A stretch of 64,000 nt of DNA, taken from assembly GCF_001648355.1 (NCBI RefSeq), contig NZ_LXSL01000020.1:26545-90544 (forward strand), written 5' to 3'. How positions within the stretch are numbered: position 1 is the first letter of the stretch; each line of letters begins with the position of its first letter. Positions 10,220-19,913 of the stretch are shown in pieces. Under the pieces are notes generated by a model, which saw only the letters and a program-made list of their open reading frames with translations, was not told where the DNA came from and searched no databases. The position numbers and the translations under genes are program-made. The DNA comes from Eikenella longinqua (GTDB lineage: Bacteria; Pseudomonadota; Gammaproteobacteria; Burkholderiales; Neisseriaceae).

Positions 10220-10968
10220 AACACCCTCTCGTATAAAGCCCAGCCTTCCACGGCAATATTTTCAGGTAGCCTCAAGGTGGCGCGGCTTTTCCATTTCTGT
10301 TCGCGGCTGGATAGGAAGCGCCGGCCAAACAATAGCCGCAGCACAGGATTGCGCTCGGCAATGGCCAGCAGCGGCTCGTCTTTAATCGTTTGCGGCGCGG
10401 CAAAATCCAAGCGCAGGCCGAATGCCGGCGCCGACAGCCCGCTGGCCTCCAGCACGAAATCTTCGGTGAGCAGGCCGTTGTAAAACAAACGCCGCAGCGG
10501 CACTTCGCCGCGCCATTCGATCCACACCGCATAATGTGCCTCCGACACAAAGCGCCCCCAATACAGCTCGCGCAGGGGCAGCCGTTGCGGCCAAAAGTCC
10601 ATTTCCAGCGTTTCGGCATAGCCCAGGCCATGGTATTCCCGCCCGTTTAAGGCTACCTGAAAACGGGCGGCCGGCGTGTGGGCATGCCATGTCAGTTGCC
10701 CGCTGCCGGCCGGCAGGGCAAGGCGGACGCCGTCGGCCAGCGCCTGCCAGCGGCCTTCGAAACCGAGCTTGGCTTGTTGGATGCCGCCGGGGAAAAGCTG
10801 CGGGGCGCGCAGGCAGCTGCGCTCGCTGGTGCGTCCTTCGGCTGGGCTGAAAATCAGGGCGGAATAGGGCAGGGTGAGGCCGTGGCAATGCAGCTCGGCC
10901 GCGTAGGCAATCAGGGCGTTGCCGGAGGGGTCGATGCCGTCGAAATAGTGTTTGCGCAGGCGGAACAT
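10207..10968 (-). CDS. Conserved protein, possibly CrtC/AttH lipocalin-like
   Basis: The 253-residue protein has no signal peptide and no membrane segment. Alternating hydrophobic strands and the segments GLGYAETLEM and LYWGRFVSEAHYAVWIEW recall the lipocalin-like CrtC/AttH hydratase fold, but this is a weak resemblance. The 13-base overlap with the downstream triple-domain membrane gene implies translational coupling, so the two products probably act in one pathway. Two DUS copies are read in frame, giving RFQVALNG and RLPENIAV. I do not assign a reaction. Confidence 0.75.
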   Translation of the reverse strand: MFRLRKHYFDGIDPSGNALIAYAAELHCHGLTLPYSALIFSPAEGRTSERSCLRAPQLFPGGIQQAKLGFEGRWQALADGVRLALPAGSGQLTWHAHTPAARFQVALNGREYHGLGYAETLEMDFWPQRLPLRELYWGRFVSEAHYAVWIEWRGEVPLRRLFYNGLLTEDFVLEASGLSAPAFGLRLDFAAPQTIKDEPLLAIAERNPVLRLLFGRRFLSSREQKWKSRATLRLPENIAVEGWALYERVLWQK

Positions 10969-10993
10969 GATGGATGGGCGGTGCGGCCGCTTG

Positions 10994-11045
10994 GGGCTAC
11001 CTGAAAAACGAGGTTGCCGCTTAGGCCAAGCTTTCAGGTAGCCTT
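10994..11045. repeat. Inverted DUS pair
   Basis: A forward GGGCTACCTGAA and a reverse TTTCAGGTAGCCT about 30 bases apart, between glnB and the start of the lipid-modifying two-gene unit. It could terminate glnB. Confidence 0.7.
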
Positions 11046-11130
11046 TGCCGGCGGCGCGGGGTTGCCGACGGCGGCCTAGATGAAGTGGCGGGGATGGGGA
11101 GGAAAACGGGTTGCTTGGTGTGCGCCCGGC

Positions 11131-11523
<393 letters not shown>

Positions 11524-11566
11524 TCAATCGCCGCCAAGATGCCGACAGGGCGGGGCGGATTTGGCG

Positions 11567-11572
11567 TATAAT
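11567..11572 (+). promoter_or_regulatory. Probable -10 box of purL
   Basis: TATAAT followed by CGCGCACTC, 40 bases upstream of the purL ATG. The same -10 plus CGCAC-type context is seen before hisS and patA. No strong -35 hexamer is visible. Confidence 0.55.
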
Positions 11573-11611
11573 CGCGCACTCTTGTCCATTCCTTTCCTGC
11601 GAGTCTGCACC

Positions 11612-14600
11612 ATGCCTATCCTCTTCCTGCGCGGCGAGCGCGCCCTGTCTGATTTCCGTGTTGAAAAACTGCGGCAAAAAGCCGCCGCCCTGAGGCTACC
11701 TGAAACCGAAATCCGCAGCGAATACTGGTATTTCGCCGATTGCGCCGCCCAGCCGAACGCAGAAGAAACGGGCAAGCTCGAAGCCCTGCTGGCCGGGCAG
11801 ATGGCGCGGGAGCTGCCGCAGTCTTCCGGCAGTCTGCACCTCTTCCTCATCACCCCCCGCCTGGGCACAATTTCCCCCTGGGCTTCCAAAGCCACCGAAA
11901 TCGCCAAAAACTGCGGCTTTGCCGGCATCGGCCGCATCGAGCGCGGCATGGCGGTGTGGCTTTCAGGTAGCCTTTCCGAAGAGCAGAAACGCCAATGGGC
12001 GGCTTTGCTGCACGACCGCATGACCGAATCCGTGCTGCCCGATTTTCAGGTAGCCGCCAAATTGTTTGCCCACCCCGAAGCGCAAACCTTCGCCACGGTA
12101 GACGTGCTTTCCGGCGGCCGCGCCGCGTTGGGAAAAGCCAATACCGACTTGGGCTTGGCACTTTCGCCCGACGAAATCGACTACCTGCTGGAAAACTACC
12201 GCGCCTTGCAGCGCAACCCCTCCGACGTGGAGCTGATGATGTTCGCCCAAGCCAACAGCGAACACTGCCGCCACAAAATCTTCAACGCCGACTTTATCTT
12301 AAACGGCGAAAAGCAGCCCAAATCCCTGTTCCGCATGATTCGCGACACCCACGAAGCCGCACCCGCCGGCACGGTGGTGGCCTATAAAGACAACGCCTCC
12401 GTAATCGAAGGCGCCAAAATCAAACGCTTTTATCCGCACGCCGACGCCGCGCAGGGCTACCGTTTCCGCGAAGAAGACACGCACATCCTGATGAAGGTGG
12501 AAACGCACAACCACCCCACCGCCATCGCCCCCTTTGCCGGCGCGGCCACCGGCGCCGGCGGCGAAATCCGCGACGAAGGCGCCACCGGCCGAGGCGCGCG
12601 CCCCAAAGCCGGCCTCACCGGCTACACCGTTTCCAACCTCAATATCCCCGAGCTCAAGCAGCCTTGGGAACACGGCTACGGCAAGCCCGCCCACATCGCC
12701 TCCCCGCTCGACATCATGATTGAAGCCCCCATCGGCGGCGCCGCCTTCAACAACGAATTCGGCCGCCCGAACCTGCTGGGCTATTTCCGCACCTTCGAAG
12801 CCGAGTTCGACGGCCAAATGCGCGGCTACCACAAGCCGATTATGATTGCCGGCGGCTTGGGCAACATCCAGGCCGAGCAAACGCATAAGCACGAAATCCC
12901 CGAAGGCGCGCTGCTGATTCAGCTCGGCGGCCCCGGCATGCTCATCGGCCTGGGCGGCGGCGCGGCCTCATCAATGGACACCGGCGCCAACGATGCCGCG
13001 CTCGACTTCAACTCCGTGCAGCGCGGCAACCCCGAAATCGAACGGCGCGCGCAGGAAGTGATCGACCGCTGCTGGCAGCTCGGCGCGGCCAACCCGATTA
13101 TCGCCATCCACGACGTGGGCGCGGGCGGGCTTTCCAACGCCTTCCCCGAGCTGGTGAACGATGCCGGGCGCGGCGCGGTGTTTAAGCTGCGCGACGTGCC
13201 GCTGGAAGAACACGGTCTCACCCCGCTGCAAATCTGGTGCAACGAAGCGCAGGAGCGCTATGTGCTGTCGATTCTGGAAAAAGATTTGGATACTTTCCGC
13301 CAAATCTGCGAACGCGAACGCTGCCCCTTCGCCGTGGTCGGCACGGCCACCAACGACGGCCACTTGCAGGTGCGCGACGATTTGTTTGCCAACAAGCCCG
13401 TGGATTTGCCGCTCAACGTATTGCTCGGCAAACCACCCAAAACCACCCGCACCGACCACACGGTAGGGCTACCTGAAAAACCGTTTTCAGGTAGCCGCAT
13501 CGGGCTGAATGAAGCCGCCTACCGCGTGTTGCAGCTGCCCGCCGTGGCTGCCAAAAACTTCCTCATCAACATCGGCGACCGCAGCGTGGGCGGCCTCACC
13601 CACCGCGACCAGATGGTCGGCCGCTGGCAAACCCCCGTGGCCGACTGCGCCGTAACCATCATGGGCTTCGACACCCACCGCGGCGAAGCCATGGCCATGG
13701 GCGAAAAGCCCGCCGTGGCGCTGTTTGACGCGCCCGCTTCGGGCCGGATGTGTATCGGCGAAGCCGTTACCAACATCGCCGCCGCCAACATCGGCGAAAT
13801 CGGCCACATCAAATTCTCCGCCAACTGGATGGCCGCCTGCGGCAATGCGGGCGAAGACGAAAAGCTCTACCGCACCGTGCAGGCCGTGTCGCAGATGTGC
13901 CGGGAAATCGGCGTGAGCATCCCGGTGGGCAAAGACAGCCTTTCCATGAAAACCGTGTGGCAGGAGGGCGCGGAGAAGAAAGCCGTGGTGTCGCCTTTGA
14001 GCCTGGTGGCCACCGCCTTCGCCCCCGTGCGGGACGTGCGCAAAACCGTTACCCCCGACATCAAGCCGGTGGCCGACAGCGTGCTGCTGCTAGTGGACTT
14101 GGGCTTCGGCAAAGCCCGCATGGGCGGCTCGGCGCTCACGCAGGTGTACGGCGAATTGGGCGGCGAAGCGCCCGACATCGAAGCAGGCTACCTGAAAAAG
14201 TTTTACGACGTGGTTCAGCAGCTGGTGCAGGAAGACAAACTGCTCGCCTACCACGACCGCAGCGACGGCGGCCTGTTTGCCACGCTGGCGGAAATGGCAT
14301 TTGCGGGGCGGTGCGGATTGGATATTGATATAGGCGAGCTTGCTTACCAGTCTGAACAAATGCTGAATTGGTTGGATAAACAGCAGGATACTATGCCTGA
14401 CGACGAGTTTGCTTGCTTGGTAAACAAATTGTTGTTCAATGAAGAGTTGGGTGCAGTGCTGCAAGTGCGTACACAAGATAAAGCTTATTTGTATGAATTG
14501 TTTGAAGAGCAAGGTTTAGGAAAGGTAACCCGATACAGCCCTGAATGTGGTATTGCTTTGGTGCAACACATGATTGCAGAAATCGGTTTTAGCACCCAGC

Positions 14601-15616
14601 ATCAAAATATCATCATTACTTGCCAAAATGATGAGCTCTTCCGTGAAAACAGCTTAGACCTGCAACGCGCCTGGCAGTCCACCTCCCACCAAATCCAGCG
14701 CCTACGCGACAACCCCGCCTGCGCCGATAGCGAATTCGCCCTCTTGGCCGACAAAGAGCGCGGCAAGCTCTTCGCCGAGCTCAGCTTCGATGTGAAGCAA
14801 GACATCGCCGCGCCCTATATTTCAGGTAGCCTCAAGCCCAAAATCGCCGTGCTGCGCGAACAGGGCGTAAACGGCCACGTGGAAATGGCCGCCGCCTTCA
14901 CCCGCGCCGGCTTCGACGCCTACGACGTGCACATGAGCGACCTGATGGCCGGCCGCACCCGGCTGGAAGACTTCCAAATGCTCGTTGCCTGCGGCGGCTT
15001 CAGCTACGGCGACGTGCTCGGCGCAGGCGAAGGCTGGGCCAAATCCATCCTGTTCCACAGCAAACTGCGCGACCAATTCGCCGCCTTCTTCGCCCGGGGC
15101 GACACGCTGAGCTTGGGCGTGTGCAACGGCTGCCAGATGATGGCCAACCTCGCCGAAATCATCCCCGGCGCGGCAGCCTGGCCCAAGTTCCGCCGCAACG
15201 AGAGCGAGCAGTTTGAAGCCCGCCTGAGCATGGTGCGCGTGCCGAAATCGCCCTCGCTGATTCTGGCCGACATGGCCGGCAGCAGCCTGCCCGTGGTGGT
15301 GAGCCACGGCGAAGGCCGCGCCGATTTCAGCCACCTGGGGCAGCCTGCCAACCAAGTATCCGCCGGCCTGCACACCGCCATGCAATACATCGACGGGCAG
15401 GGCAATCTCACGCAAACCTACCCGCTCAACCCCAACGGCTCGCCGCAAGCCATCGCCGCCGTTACCACCGCCGACGGCCGCGCCACCATCATGATGCCGC
15501 ACCCCGAGCGCGTGTACCGCAGCGCGCAGATGAGCTGGCTGCCCGAAGCATGGCGCGATAGCGAATTGGCCGGCTGGTACCGCATGTTTGCCACCGCGCG
15601 CAAAGTGTTCGGCTAA
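11612..15616 (+). CDS. purL: Phosphoribosylformylglycinamidine synthase (FGAM synthase, large type)
   Basis: The 1334-residue single-chain PurL performs the fourth step of purine synthesis. Features include [23 protein letters not shown] (as VETHNHPTA), GGGAASSMD and LSFDVKQDI. The C-terminal glutaminase domain has the nucleophile in [10 protein letters not shown] and the HPERVYR end. It is some 40 residues longer than E. coli PurL. The excess lies in an AT-rich stretch at about 14311-14645 (roughly residues 900-1011), whose codon use differs sharply from the rest. Seven in-frame DUS copies occur, for example RLPETE, SGSLSEE, DFQVAAK, GYLKKF and ISGSLKP. The start at 11612 matches the family ([13 protein letters not shown]). 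Confidence 0.97.
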   Translation: MPILFLRGERALSDFRVEKLRQKAAALRLPETEIRSEYWYFADCAAQPNAEETGKLEALLAGQMARELPQSSGSLHLFLITPRLGTISPWASKATEIAKNCGFAGIGRIERGMAVWLSGSLSEEQKRQWAALLHDRMTESVLPDFQVAAKLFAHPEAQTFATVDVLSGGRAALGKANTDLGLALSPDEIDYLLENYRALQRNPSDVELMMFAQANSEHCRHKIFNADFILNGEKQPKSLFRMIRDTHEAAPAGTVVAYKDNASVIEGAKIKRFYPHADAAQGYRFREEDTHILMKVETHNHPTAIAPFAGAATGAGGEIRDEGATGRGARPKAGLTGYTVSNLNIPELKQPWEHGYGKPAHIASPLDIMIEAPIGGAAFNNEFGRPNLLGYFRTFEAEFDGQMRGYHKPIMIAGGLGNIQAEQTHKHEIPEGALLIQLGGPGMLIGLGGGAASSMDTGANDAALDFNSVQRGNPEIERRAQEVIDRCWQLGAANPIIAIHDVGAGGLSNAFPELVNDAGRGAVFKLRDVPLEEHGLTPLQIWCNEAQERYVLSILEKDLDTFRQICERERCPFAVVGTATNDGHLQVRDDLFANKPVDLPLNVLLGKPPKTTRTDHTVGLPEKPFSGSRIGLNEAAYRVLQLPAVAAKNFLINIGDRSVGGLTHRDQMVGRWQTPVADCAVTIMGFDTHRGEAMAMGEKPAVALFDAPASGRMCIGEAVTNIAAANIGEIGHIKFSANWMAACGNAGEDEKLYRTVQAVSQMCREIGVSIPVGKDSLSMKTVWQEGAEKKAVVSPLSLVATAFAPVRDVRKTVTPDIKPVADSVLLLVDLGFGKARMGGSALTQVYGELGGEAPDIEAGYLKKFYDVVQQLVQEDKLLAYHDRSDGGLFATLAEMAFAGRCGLDIDIGELAYQSEQMLNWLDKQQDTMPDDEFACLVNKLLFNEELGAVLQVRTQDKAYLYELFEEQGLGKVTRYSPECGIALVQHMIAEIGFSTQHQNIIITCQNDELFRENSLDLQRAWQSTSHQIQRLRDNPACADSEFALLADKERGKLFAELSFDVKQDIAAPYISGSLKPKIAVLREQGVNGHVEMAAAFTRAGFDAYDVHMSDLMAGRTRLEDFQMLVACGGFSYGDVLGAGEGWAKSILFHSKLRDQFAAFFARGDTLSLGVCNGCQMMANLAEIIPGAAAWPKFRRNESEQFEARLSMVRVPKSPSLILADMAGSSLPVVVSHGEGRADFSHLGQPANQVSAGLHTAMQYIDGQGNLTQTYPLNPNGSPQAIAAVTTADGRATIMMPHPERVYRSAQMSWLPEAWRDSELAGWYRMFATARKVFG
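14311..14645 (+). other. AT-rich mosaic segment inside purL
   Basis: Third codon positions here are mostly A/T (for example GCTTACCAGTCTGAACAA, TTGTATGAATTGTTTGAA), while both flanks are strongly GC-rich. The reading frame continues and the FNEELGAV motif is retained. The segment also holds most residues that are extra relative to E. coli PurL. It lies between in-frame DUS copies at about 14186 and 14820, consistent with import by transformation. Confidence 0.75.
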
Positions 15617-15633
15617 AGTGCAAGGCAGGGCAA

Positions 15634-15673
15634 AGGCTACCTGAAAACGTGAAAACCATTTTTCAGGTAGCCT
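15634..15673. terminator. Inverted DUS pair after purL
   Basis: AGGCTACCTGAAAACG and TTTTTCAGGTAGCCT form a hairpin 17 bases after the purL stop. The reverse copy leads straight into the SUKH gene leader. Confidence 0.7.
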
Positions 15674-15699
15674 CCATTATGCGCAGAACGGAGCAAGGC

Positions 15700-16224
15700 A
15701 TGGAAATCAATCTGCTGGTGTTAAAACCCTCCAAAATATTCGGCGATCCAAACGAACTGGCAAACTTCCGTTTTGCTAACGGCAAGGGCTTTCCCGCCTC
15801 CTATCAACGCTTTGCCAGGCACTACGGCTGGGGCAGGGCGCTGGGGAACTACCTCGTCCACATTCCGGCAAACCCGCAATATTGCGACTCCTGGCAGCAG
15901 GCAAGGGAAGCGGTGAAAGCCACCTATCTTTATGATTTAGAAGAATATGAAGGCTTTTTCTCCAAGCAACACCTCCGCCTGATGGCCAGGATGGAATGTT
16001 TTGCCAAAAGCGAATCCGGCACGTATCTGTTTTGGGATATTGAAAGCAGGCCGAGCCAAAACGAATTCGATATTTACGCTTTCGACTTCAGGGAAGAGCC
16101 CTTCTTCATCGGCTGCTCGCTGGATGAAGTTTGGTTTAAGCTCACCCGCGAATCCGATGCCACCGCCGCCCTGCGCGCCGCACCGCGCCAGGCTGTTTTT
16201 GAAGGATTCGATTCAATCGGATAG
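15700..16224 (+). CDS. SMI1/KNR4 (SUKH) family protein, possible orphan immunity protein
   Basis: The 174-residue product has the SUKH-like core: FPASYQRFARHYGWGRALGNYLVHIP, then ARMECFAKSESGTYLFWDI and FIGCSLDEVWFKL. SUKH proteins often act as immunity proteins for polymorphic or contact-dependent nuclease toxins, though some have housekeeping roles. No toxin gene is adjacent, so it is either an orphan or has another job. GGAG about eight bases upstream of the ATG at 15700 favours this start over two earlier in-frame ATGs that would translate a DUS. Confidence 0.7.
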   Translation: MEINLLVLKPSKIFGDPNELANFRFANGKGFPASYQRFARHYGWGRALGNYLVHIPANPQYCDSWQQAREAVKATYLYDLEEYEGFFSKQHLRLMARMECFAKSESGTYLFWDIESRPSQNEFDIYAFDFREEPFFIGCSLDEVWFKLTRESDATAALRAAPRQAVFEGFDSIG

Positions 16225-16225
16225 C

Positions 16226-16349
16226 AGGCTACCTGAAAACGATGTCTTGGCGCAGCCAAGGGCGAGTTTCTGCGAAGCTAAAGCGCAGCGCCAACGCAGT
16301 GAAAACGAGTGCCGCGAGCATCTGCCAAACTAAGATTTTCAGGTAGCCT
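16226..16349. repeat. Modular DUS-bounded hairpin repeat (copy 3)
   Basis: A unit bounded by inverted DUS copies. The middle module is the hairpin CTTGGC-GCA-GCCAAG, followed by GAGTTTCTGCGAAGCTAAA and a partial CAACGCAGTGAAAACG module. It reads in the opposite orientation to copy 11 (48991). Confidence 0.8.
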
Positions 16350-16385
16350 TCCACACAGCCTTAGCCCGAACCGGCGCATATCCGC

Positions 16386-16391
16386 TATAAT
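16386..16391 (+). promoter_or_regulatory. Probable -10 box of hisS
   Basis: TATAAT followed by CCGCACTTCCG, 42 bases before the hisS start. A weak -35 (TTAGCC) ends 19 bases upstream. Confidence 0.5.
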
Positions 16392-16432
16392 CCGCACTTC
16401 CGTTTATCTTTAAGCAATCCCCAAAGCGAATC

Positions 16433-17725
16433 ATGGGACAAAAAATCCAAGCCGTAAAAGGCATGAACGACCTCCTGCCGGTGGAGCAGAAAGATTTCAA
16501 GCTCACCGCCGCCTTCTGGCAGGCCTTTGAAAACACCGTGGGCGCCTGGACGCGCCGCTTCGGCTACCGCCAAATCCGCACCCCCATCGTGGAGCAGACC
16601 GGCCTGTTCGTGCGCTCCATCGGCGAAGACACCGACGTGGTGGGCAAAGAAATGTATACCTTTGCCGATTCCAACGACACCCTCAGCCTCAGCCTGCGCC
16701 CCGAAGGCACCGCCTCCTGCCTGCGCGCCGTGGTCGAGCACAACCTGCTCTACAACGGCCCGCAGAAACTCTGGTATATGGGCCCCATGTTCCGCCGCGA
16801 ACGCCCGCAGAAAGGGCGCTACCGCCAGTTTCACCAAGTGGGCGTGGAAGCCCTGGGCTACGAAGGCCCCGATATCGATGCCGAAATCATCGCCATGTGC
16901 GCCGATTTGTGGCGCGAGCTCGGCATCAGCCAATATCTCACCCTGGAAATCAACAGCTTGGGCAACCGCGAAGAGCGTGCCGCCCACCGCGCCGCCCTGG
17001 TAGGCTACCTGAAACAGCACAAAGCGGCGCTAGACGAAGACAGCCGCCGCCGCATGCACACCAACCCCCTGCGCGTGCTGGACAGCAAAAACCCCGATTT
17101 GCAGGAAATCTGCAACGCCGCCCCGCGCCTGGCCGACTACCTCGGCGAAGCCTCCCGCGCCCACTACGCCGGCTTCAAAGCCCTGCTCGATGGCCTCGGC
17201 ATCGCCTATGTGGAAAACCACCGCCTGGTGCGCGGGCTGGACTACTATAACCAAACCGTGTTCGAATGGACCACCGACAAACTCGGCGCGCAAGCCACCG
17301 TGTGCGGCGGCGGCCGCTACGACGGCCTGATTGAAGAGCTCGGCGGCAAACCCGCCCCCTCCATCGGTTTTGCCATGGGCGTGGAGCGCCTGCTGCTCTT
17401 GGTGTACGAATACGGCAGCCTGCAAGCCGATGCCGCGCCCGATATTTATGTGATACACCAAGGCGGCGATACCCTGCTGGCCAGCATGCAGTATGCCGCC
17501 GCCGCCCGCGCTGCCGGTTTCAACGTATTGCAGCATTCCGGCAGCCAAAAGCTGGTGGTGCAAATGAAAAAGGCCGATGCCTCCGGCGCCAAAGTGGCGC
17601 TGATTGTGGGCGAGGGCGAGCTGGCCGAAGGCAAAGTGAGCCTGAAAGACATGCAGCAGGGGCGCGGCCAAGCGAGCGTGCCCGCTGCCGATTTGCTTAA
17701 ACAACTGAACGAATGGATAGGTTAA
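16433..17725 (+). CDS. hisS: Histidyl-tRNA synthetase
   Basis: The 430-residue class II synthetase charges tRNA-His. It begins [16 protein letters not shown], typical of HisRS. Motif 2 is [20 protein letters not shown], the histidine-A motif is [15 protein letters not shown], and motif 3 is [18 protein letters not shown]-terminal anticodon-binding domain follows from about residue 330. One in-frame DUS reads VGYLKQHK. The stop codon directly abuts the ATG of the next gene, so the two form an operon. Confidence 0.97.
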   Translation: MGQKIQAVKGMNDLLPVEQKDFKLTAAFWQAFENTVGAWTRRFGYRQIRTPIVEQTGLFVRSIGEDTDVVGKEMYTFADSNDTLSLSLRPEGTASCLRAVVEHNLLYNGPQKLWYMGPMFRRERPQKGRYRQFHQVGVEALGYEGPDIDAEIIAMCADLWRELGISQYLTLEINSLGNREERAAHRAALVGYLKQHKAALDEDSRRRMHTNPLRVLDSKNPDLQEICNAAPRLADYLGEASRAHYAGFKALLDGLGIAYVENHRLVRGLDYYNQTVFEWTTDKLGAQATVCGGGRYDGLIEELGGKPAPSIGFAMGVERLLLLVYEYGSLQADAAPDIYVIHQGGDTLLASMQYAAAARAAGFNVLQHSGSQKLVVQMKKADASGAKVALIVGEGELAEGKVSLKDMQQGRGQASVPAADLLKQLNEWIG

Positions 17726-18355
17726 ATGGCTGTTTACGATTTAAAAGACCAAGAAGAAATTGAGAATTTCAAATATTTCTGGCGCAGCTGGGGGCGCTGG
17801 CTGTTTGCCTTGCTCGTGGTGGCCGCCATCGGCTATTTCGGCTGGGTGGTGTACCGCAGCCACCAGCGCGGCGTGGGCAGCGAAGCCGTGGCCGTGTTCG
17901 ACCAGTGGGCGGAAGACAGTCAGGCCGGCAAGCCCGCCGAAGCCGCCAAGCTGCTCGCCCGGCTGCAAAGCGACTATTCCGGCAGCGTATCTGCCGCGCA
18001 GGCCACGCTGATGCAGGCCGGCACCGCCTTTGAGCAGGGCAAATACGACGAAGCCGCCGGCCACCTGAACTGGGTGCTCAAATACCAGGAAGACCCGCTC
18101 ATCCGCGCCCTGGCCATCCAGCGCCTGGCCGTGGTGCAGCTGGAGCAGCAGAAATACGATGACGCGCTCGCCACCCTGGCTATGCCTGCCGATGAAGCCT
18201 ATGCCGGCATCCTGCTCGAAACCAAGGGCGATGTGTATGCCGCGCAAGGCAAACGCAGCGAAGCCGCCGCCGCCTATAAGCAGGCGCTCGACAAACTGCC
18301 GCAGGAAGACGAAGGCCGCCAGTTTTTGCAGCTGAAAATCGATCAGATGAGCTAA
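17726..18355 (+). CDS. yfgM: YfgM-family TPR membrane protein (SecYEG ancillary factor)
   Basis: The 209-residue protein begins MAVYDLKDQEEIENFKYFWRS, then has one transmembrane helix (about residues 28-45) and a periplasmic TPR-like helical domain (AATLMQAGTAFEQGKYDEA, ALAIQRLAVVQLEQQKYDD). YfgM works with PpiD near the Sec translocon in E. coli. The gene starts at the base after the hisS stop. The same hisS-yfgM order is common in beta- and gamma-proteobacteria, although bamB, which often follows, is missing here; a terminator and menA come next. Confidence 0.9.
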   Translation: MAVYDLKDQEEIENFKYFWRSWGRWLFALLVVAAIGYFGWVVYRSHQRGVGSEAVAVFDQWAEDSQAGKPAEAAKLLARLQSDYSGSVSAAQATLMQAGTAFEQGKYDEAAGHLNWVLKYQEDPLIRALAIQRLAVVQLEQQKYDDALATLAMPADEAYAGILLETKGDVYAAQGKRSEAAAAYKQALDKLPQEDEGRQFLQLKIDQMS

Positions 18356-18375
18356 ACGCAGCGCCCAAAATGAAG

Positions 18376-18418
18376 GCGGCTGTTGCCGGCGGGAAATCCC
18401 GTGGCAACAGCCGCTTTT
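18376..18418 (+). terminator. Rho-independent terminator of hisS-yfgM
   Basis: A 12-base-pair stem GCGGCTGTTGCC / GGCAACAGCCGC with a 15-base loop, followed by TTTT. A reverse DUS lies just downstream. Unlike most terminators in the window, this stem is not made of DUS. Confidence 0.9.
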
Positions 18419-18450
18419 GGTTTTCAGGTAGCCTTTTGGGGATATGCGAA

Positions 18451-19365
18451 TTAGGCGGGAATGAGGGAATCAAGCAGCAAACCCGCGCCAAATAGGAAAT
18501 TAACGGCAAACGCCAGCCGCACGATGGCCGGCAGTTCGCGCCCGGCGGCAGCAGGTGTGGCGGCGGCATAGAGGCGGCGCAGGTGGGCGGCGGCCAGGGG
18601 CAGGGCGGCGAGCCAAATGAGGCCGGCGGGGGAGGAAACGGGATAGGCGGCATAGCAGGCGAAGGCGGCGGCAAGGAGCAGGCTGTGCAGGGTTTGGCTG
18701 CGGGCAAAGCCCAGGCGGGCGGCGGGGGTGTGTTTGCCGGAGCGGCGGTCGCTTTCGATGTCGCGGATGTTGTTGATGTGCAGCACGGCGGCGGCGAGTA
18801 GGCCGCAGCCGGCGGCGGGCAGCCAGCCTGCGCCCGGGCAGGCGCCCTGTTGCAGGTAGGCGCTGCCCTGCACGCCGAGCAGGCCGAAAAACAGGAATAC
18901 GCTGATTTCGCCCAGCCCGCGGTAGCCGTAGGCATAGCGGCCGAGGGTGTAGCCGAGGGCGGCGGCGGTGGCGAGCGCGCCGAGTAGCAGGAAGGTGAGC
19001 CATTCACGCGGGCTGCGCAGGCTCACGGCAAGCAACGTGCCACCGAGCAGCAGGGCGGAGAGGATGGCGGCGGCGAGGATGCGGCGCACTTGCGTGGGGG
19101 CCACCTGCCGCGCGGCGGTGAGGCGGGCGGGGGCTTCGGCGGCGCGGTATCGGTCGGTGCCGCGCAGGCCGTCGCCGTAGTCGTTGGCGATGTTGGAAAC
19201 GATTTGCAGGGCGAGTGCGGTGAGCAGGGAGAGGGCAAACACGCCGAAACGCCAGGCGGCGGGGTTGGCATGCCAGGCCAGGGCGTTGCCGCAAAATATG
19301 GCGGCGGCAGCCAGCGGCAGGGTGCGCGGGCGGGCGAGCGAGAGCAGGGTGGGGAGCAGGGGCAT
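18451..19365 (-). CDS. menA: 1,4-dihydroxy-2-naphthoate prenyltransferase (UbiA superfamily)
   Basis: The 304-residue protein has about eight membrane helices. The first prenyl-diphosphate motif is SNIANDYGDGLRGTD, which matches MenA (NxxxDxxxG..D) better than UbiA. The second is HINNIRDIESDRRSGK. MenA prenylates DHNA in menaquinone synthesis. No other men genes lie in the window, so the pathway assignment rests on motif similarity alone. The start at 19365 (MPLLPTLLSLARPRTL) is preferred over a much longer basic, non-hydrophobic extension. It lies 44 bases downstream of pgpA. Confidence 0.85.
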   Translation of the reverse strand: MPLLPTLLSLARPRTLPLAAAAIFCGNALAWHANPAAWRFGVFALSLLTALALQIVSNIANDYGDGLRGTDRYRAAEAPARLTAARQVAPTQVRRILAAAILSALLLGGTLLAVSLRSPREWLTFLLLGALATAAALGYTLGRYAYGYRGLGEISVFLFFGLLGVQGSAYLQQGACPGAGWLPAAGCGLLAAAVLHINNIRDIESDRRSGKHTPAARLGFARSQTLHSLLLAAAFACYAAYPVSSPAGLIWLAALPLAAAHLRRLYAAATPAAAGRELPAIVRLAFAVNFLFGAGLLLDSLIPA

Positions 19366-19409
19366 GGCGGGTGGGAATAGGGAGAGGCTACCTGAAAAAT
19401 GCGGCGGCG

Positions 19410-19913
19410 TTAATGCAGCAGCCACACGGCGGCGCGGATTACAAGCAGGCTCATCAGCGCGGCGATGATGTCGTCGAGCATCACGCCGAAGCCGCCGCTC
19501 ACTCGTTGGTCGAACCAGCGGATGGGCGGCGGTTTTACCGCGTCGAAGAAGCGGAAGGCGGCGAAGGCGGCGAGCCACCAGGGCCAGCTTTGCGGCGTGA
19601 AGGCGAGCACCAGCAGCATGGCCACGATTTCGTCCCACACGATGCCGCCGTAGTCGTGCACGCCGAGGGCGGCTTCGGTTTGGTTGCAAATCCAGATGCC
19701 GGCGGCAAACAGGGGCAGGCAGAGGAGGGCGAGCAGCCAGCCTTCGATGCCCAGCGCGATGAGCAGGGCGGCAATGGGCAGGGCGGGCAGGGTGCCGAAG
19801 GTGCCAGGGGCAAAGGGGGCGAGGCCGCTGCCGAAGCCGAAGCCGAGGAAGCAGGCGGGGCGGCGCAGCAGCCAGCGCAGGGTGGGGCGGAAGGCGGGTT
19901 GTTGTTTAGCCAA
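19410..19913 (-). CDS. pgpA: Phosphatidylglycerophosphatase A
   Basis: The 167-residue membrane enzyme dephosphorylates phosphatidylglycerol phosphate to phosphatidylglycerol. Motifs are FGSGLAPFAPGTFGTL near the N-terminus, VHDYGGIVWDEIVAM in the middle, RFFDAVKPPPIRWFD and GGFGVMLDDIIAAL near the end. It overlaps the 3' end of thiL by eight bases, the usual thiL-pgpA arrangement. Confidence 0.97.
   Translation of the reverse strand: MAKQQPAFRPTLRWLLRRPACFLGFGFGSGLAPFAPGTFGTLPALPIAALLIALGIEGWLLALLCLPLFAAGIWICNQTEAALGVHDYGGIVWDEIVAMLLVLAFTPQSWPWWLAAFAAFRFFDAVKPPPIRWFDQRVSGGFGVMLDDIIAALMSLLVIRAAVWLLH

Noticed and set aside
14311..14645. AT-rich part of purL as an intein or inserted gene
   Set aside because: The frame is continuous, PurL motifs (FNEELGAV) are kept within it and no splice or HNH motif is seen; a mosaic import explains it better.
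19366..19689. Long N-terminal extension of menA
   Set aside because: It is Arg-rich, lies opposite to or overlaps pgpA in another frame, and the proper hydrophobic start is at 19365.
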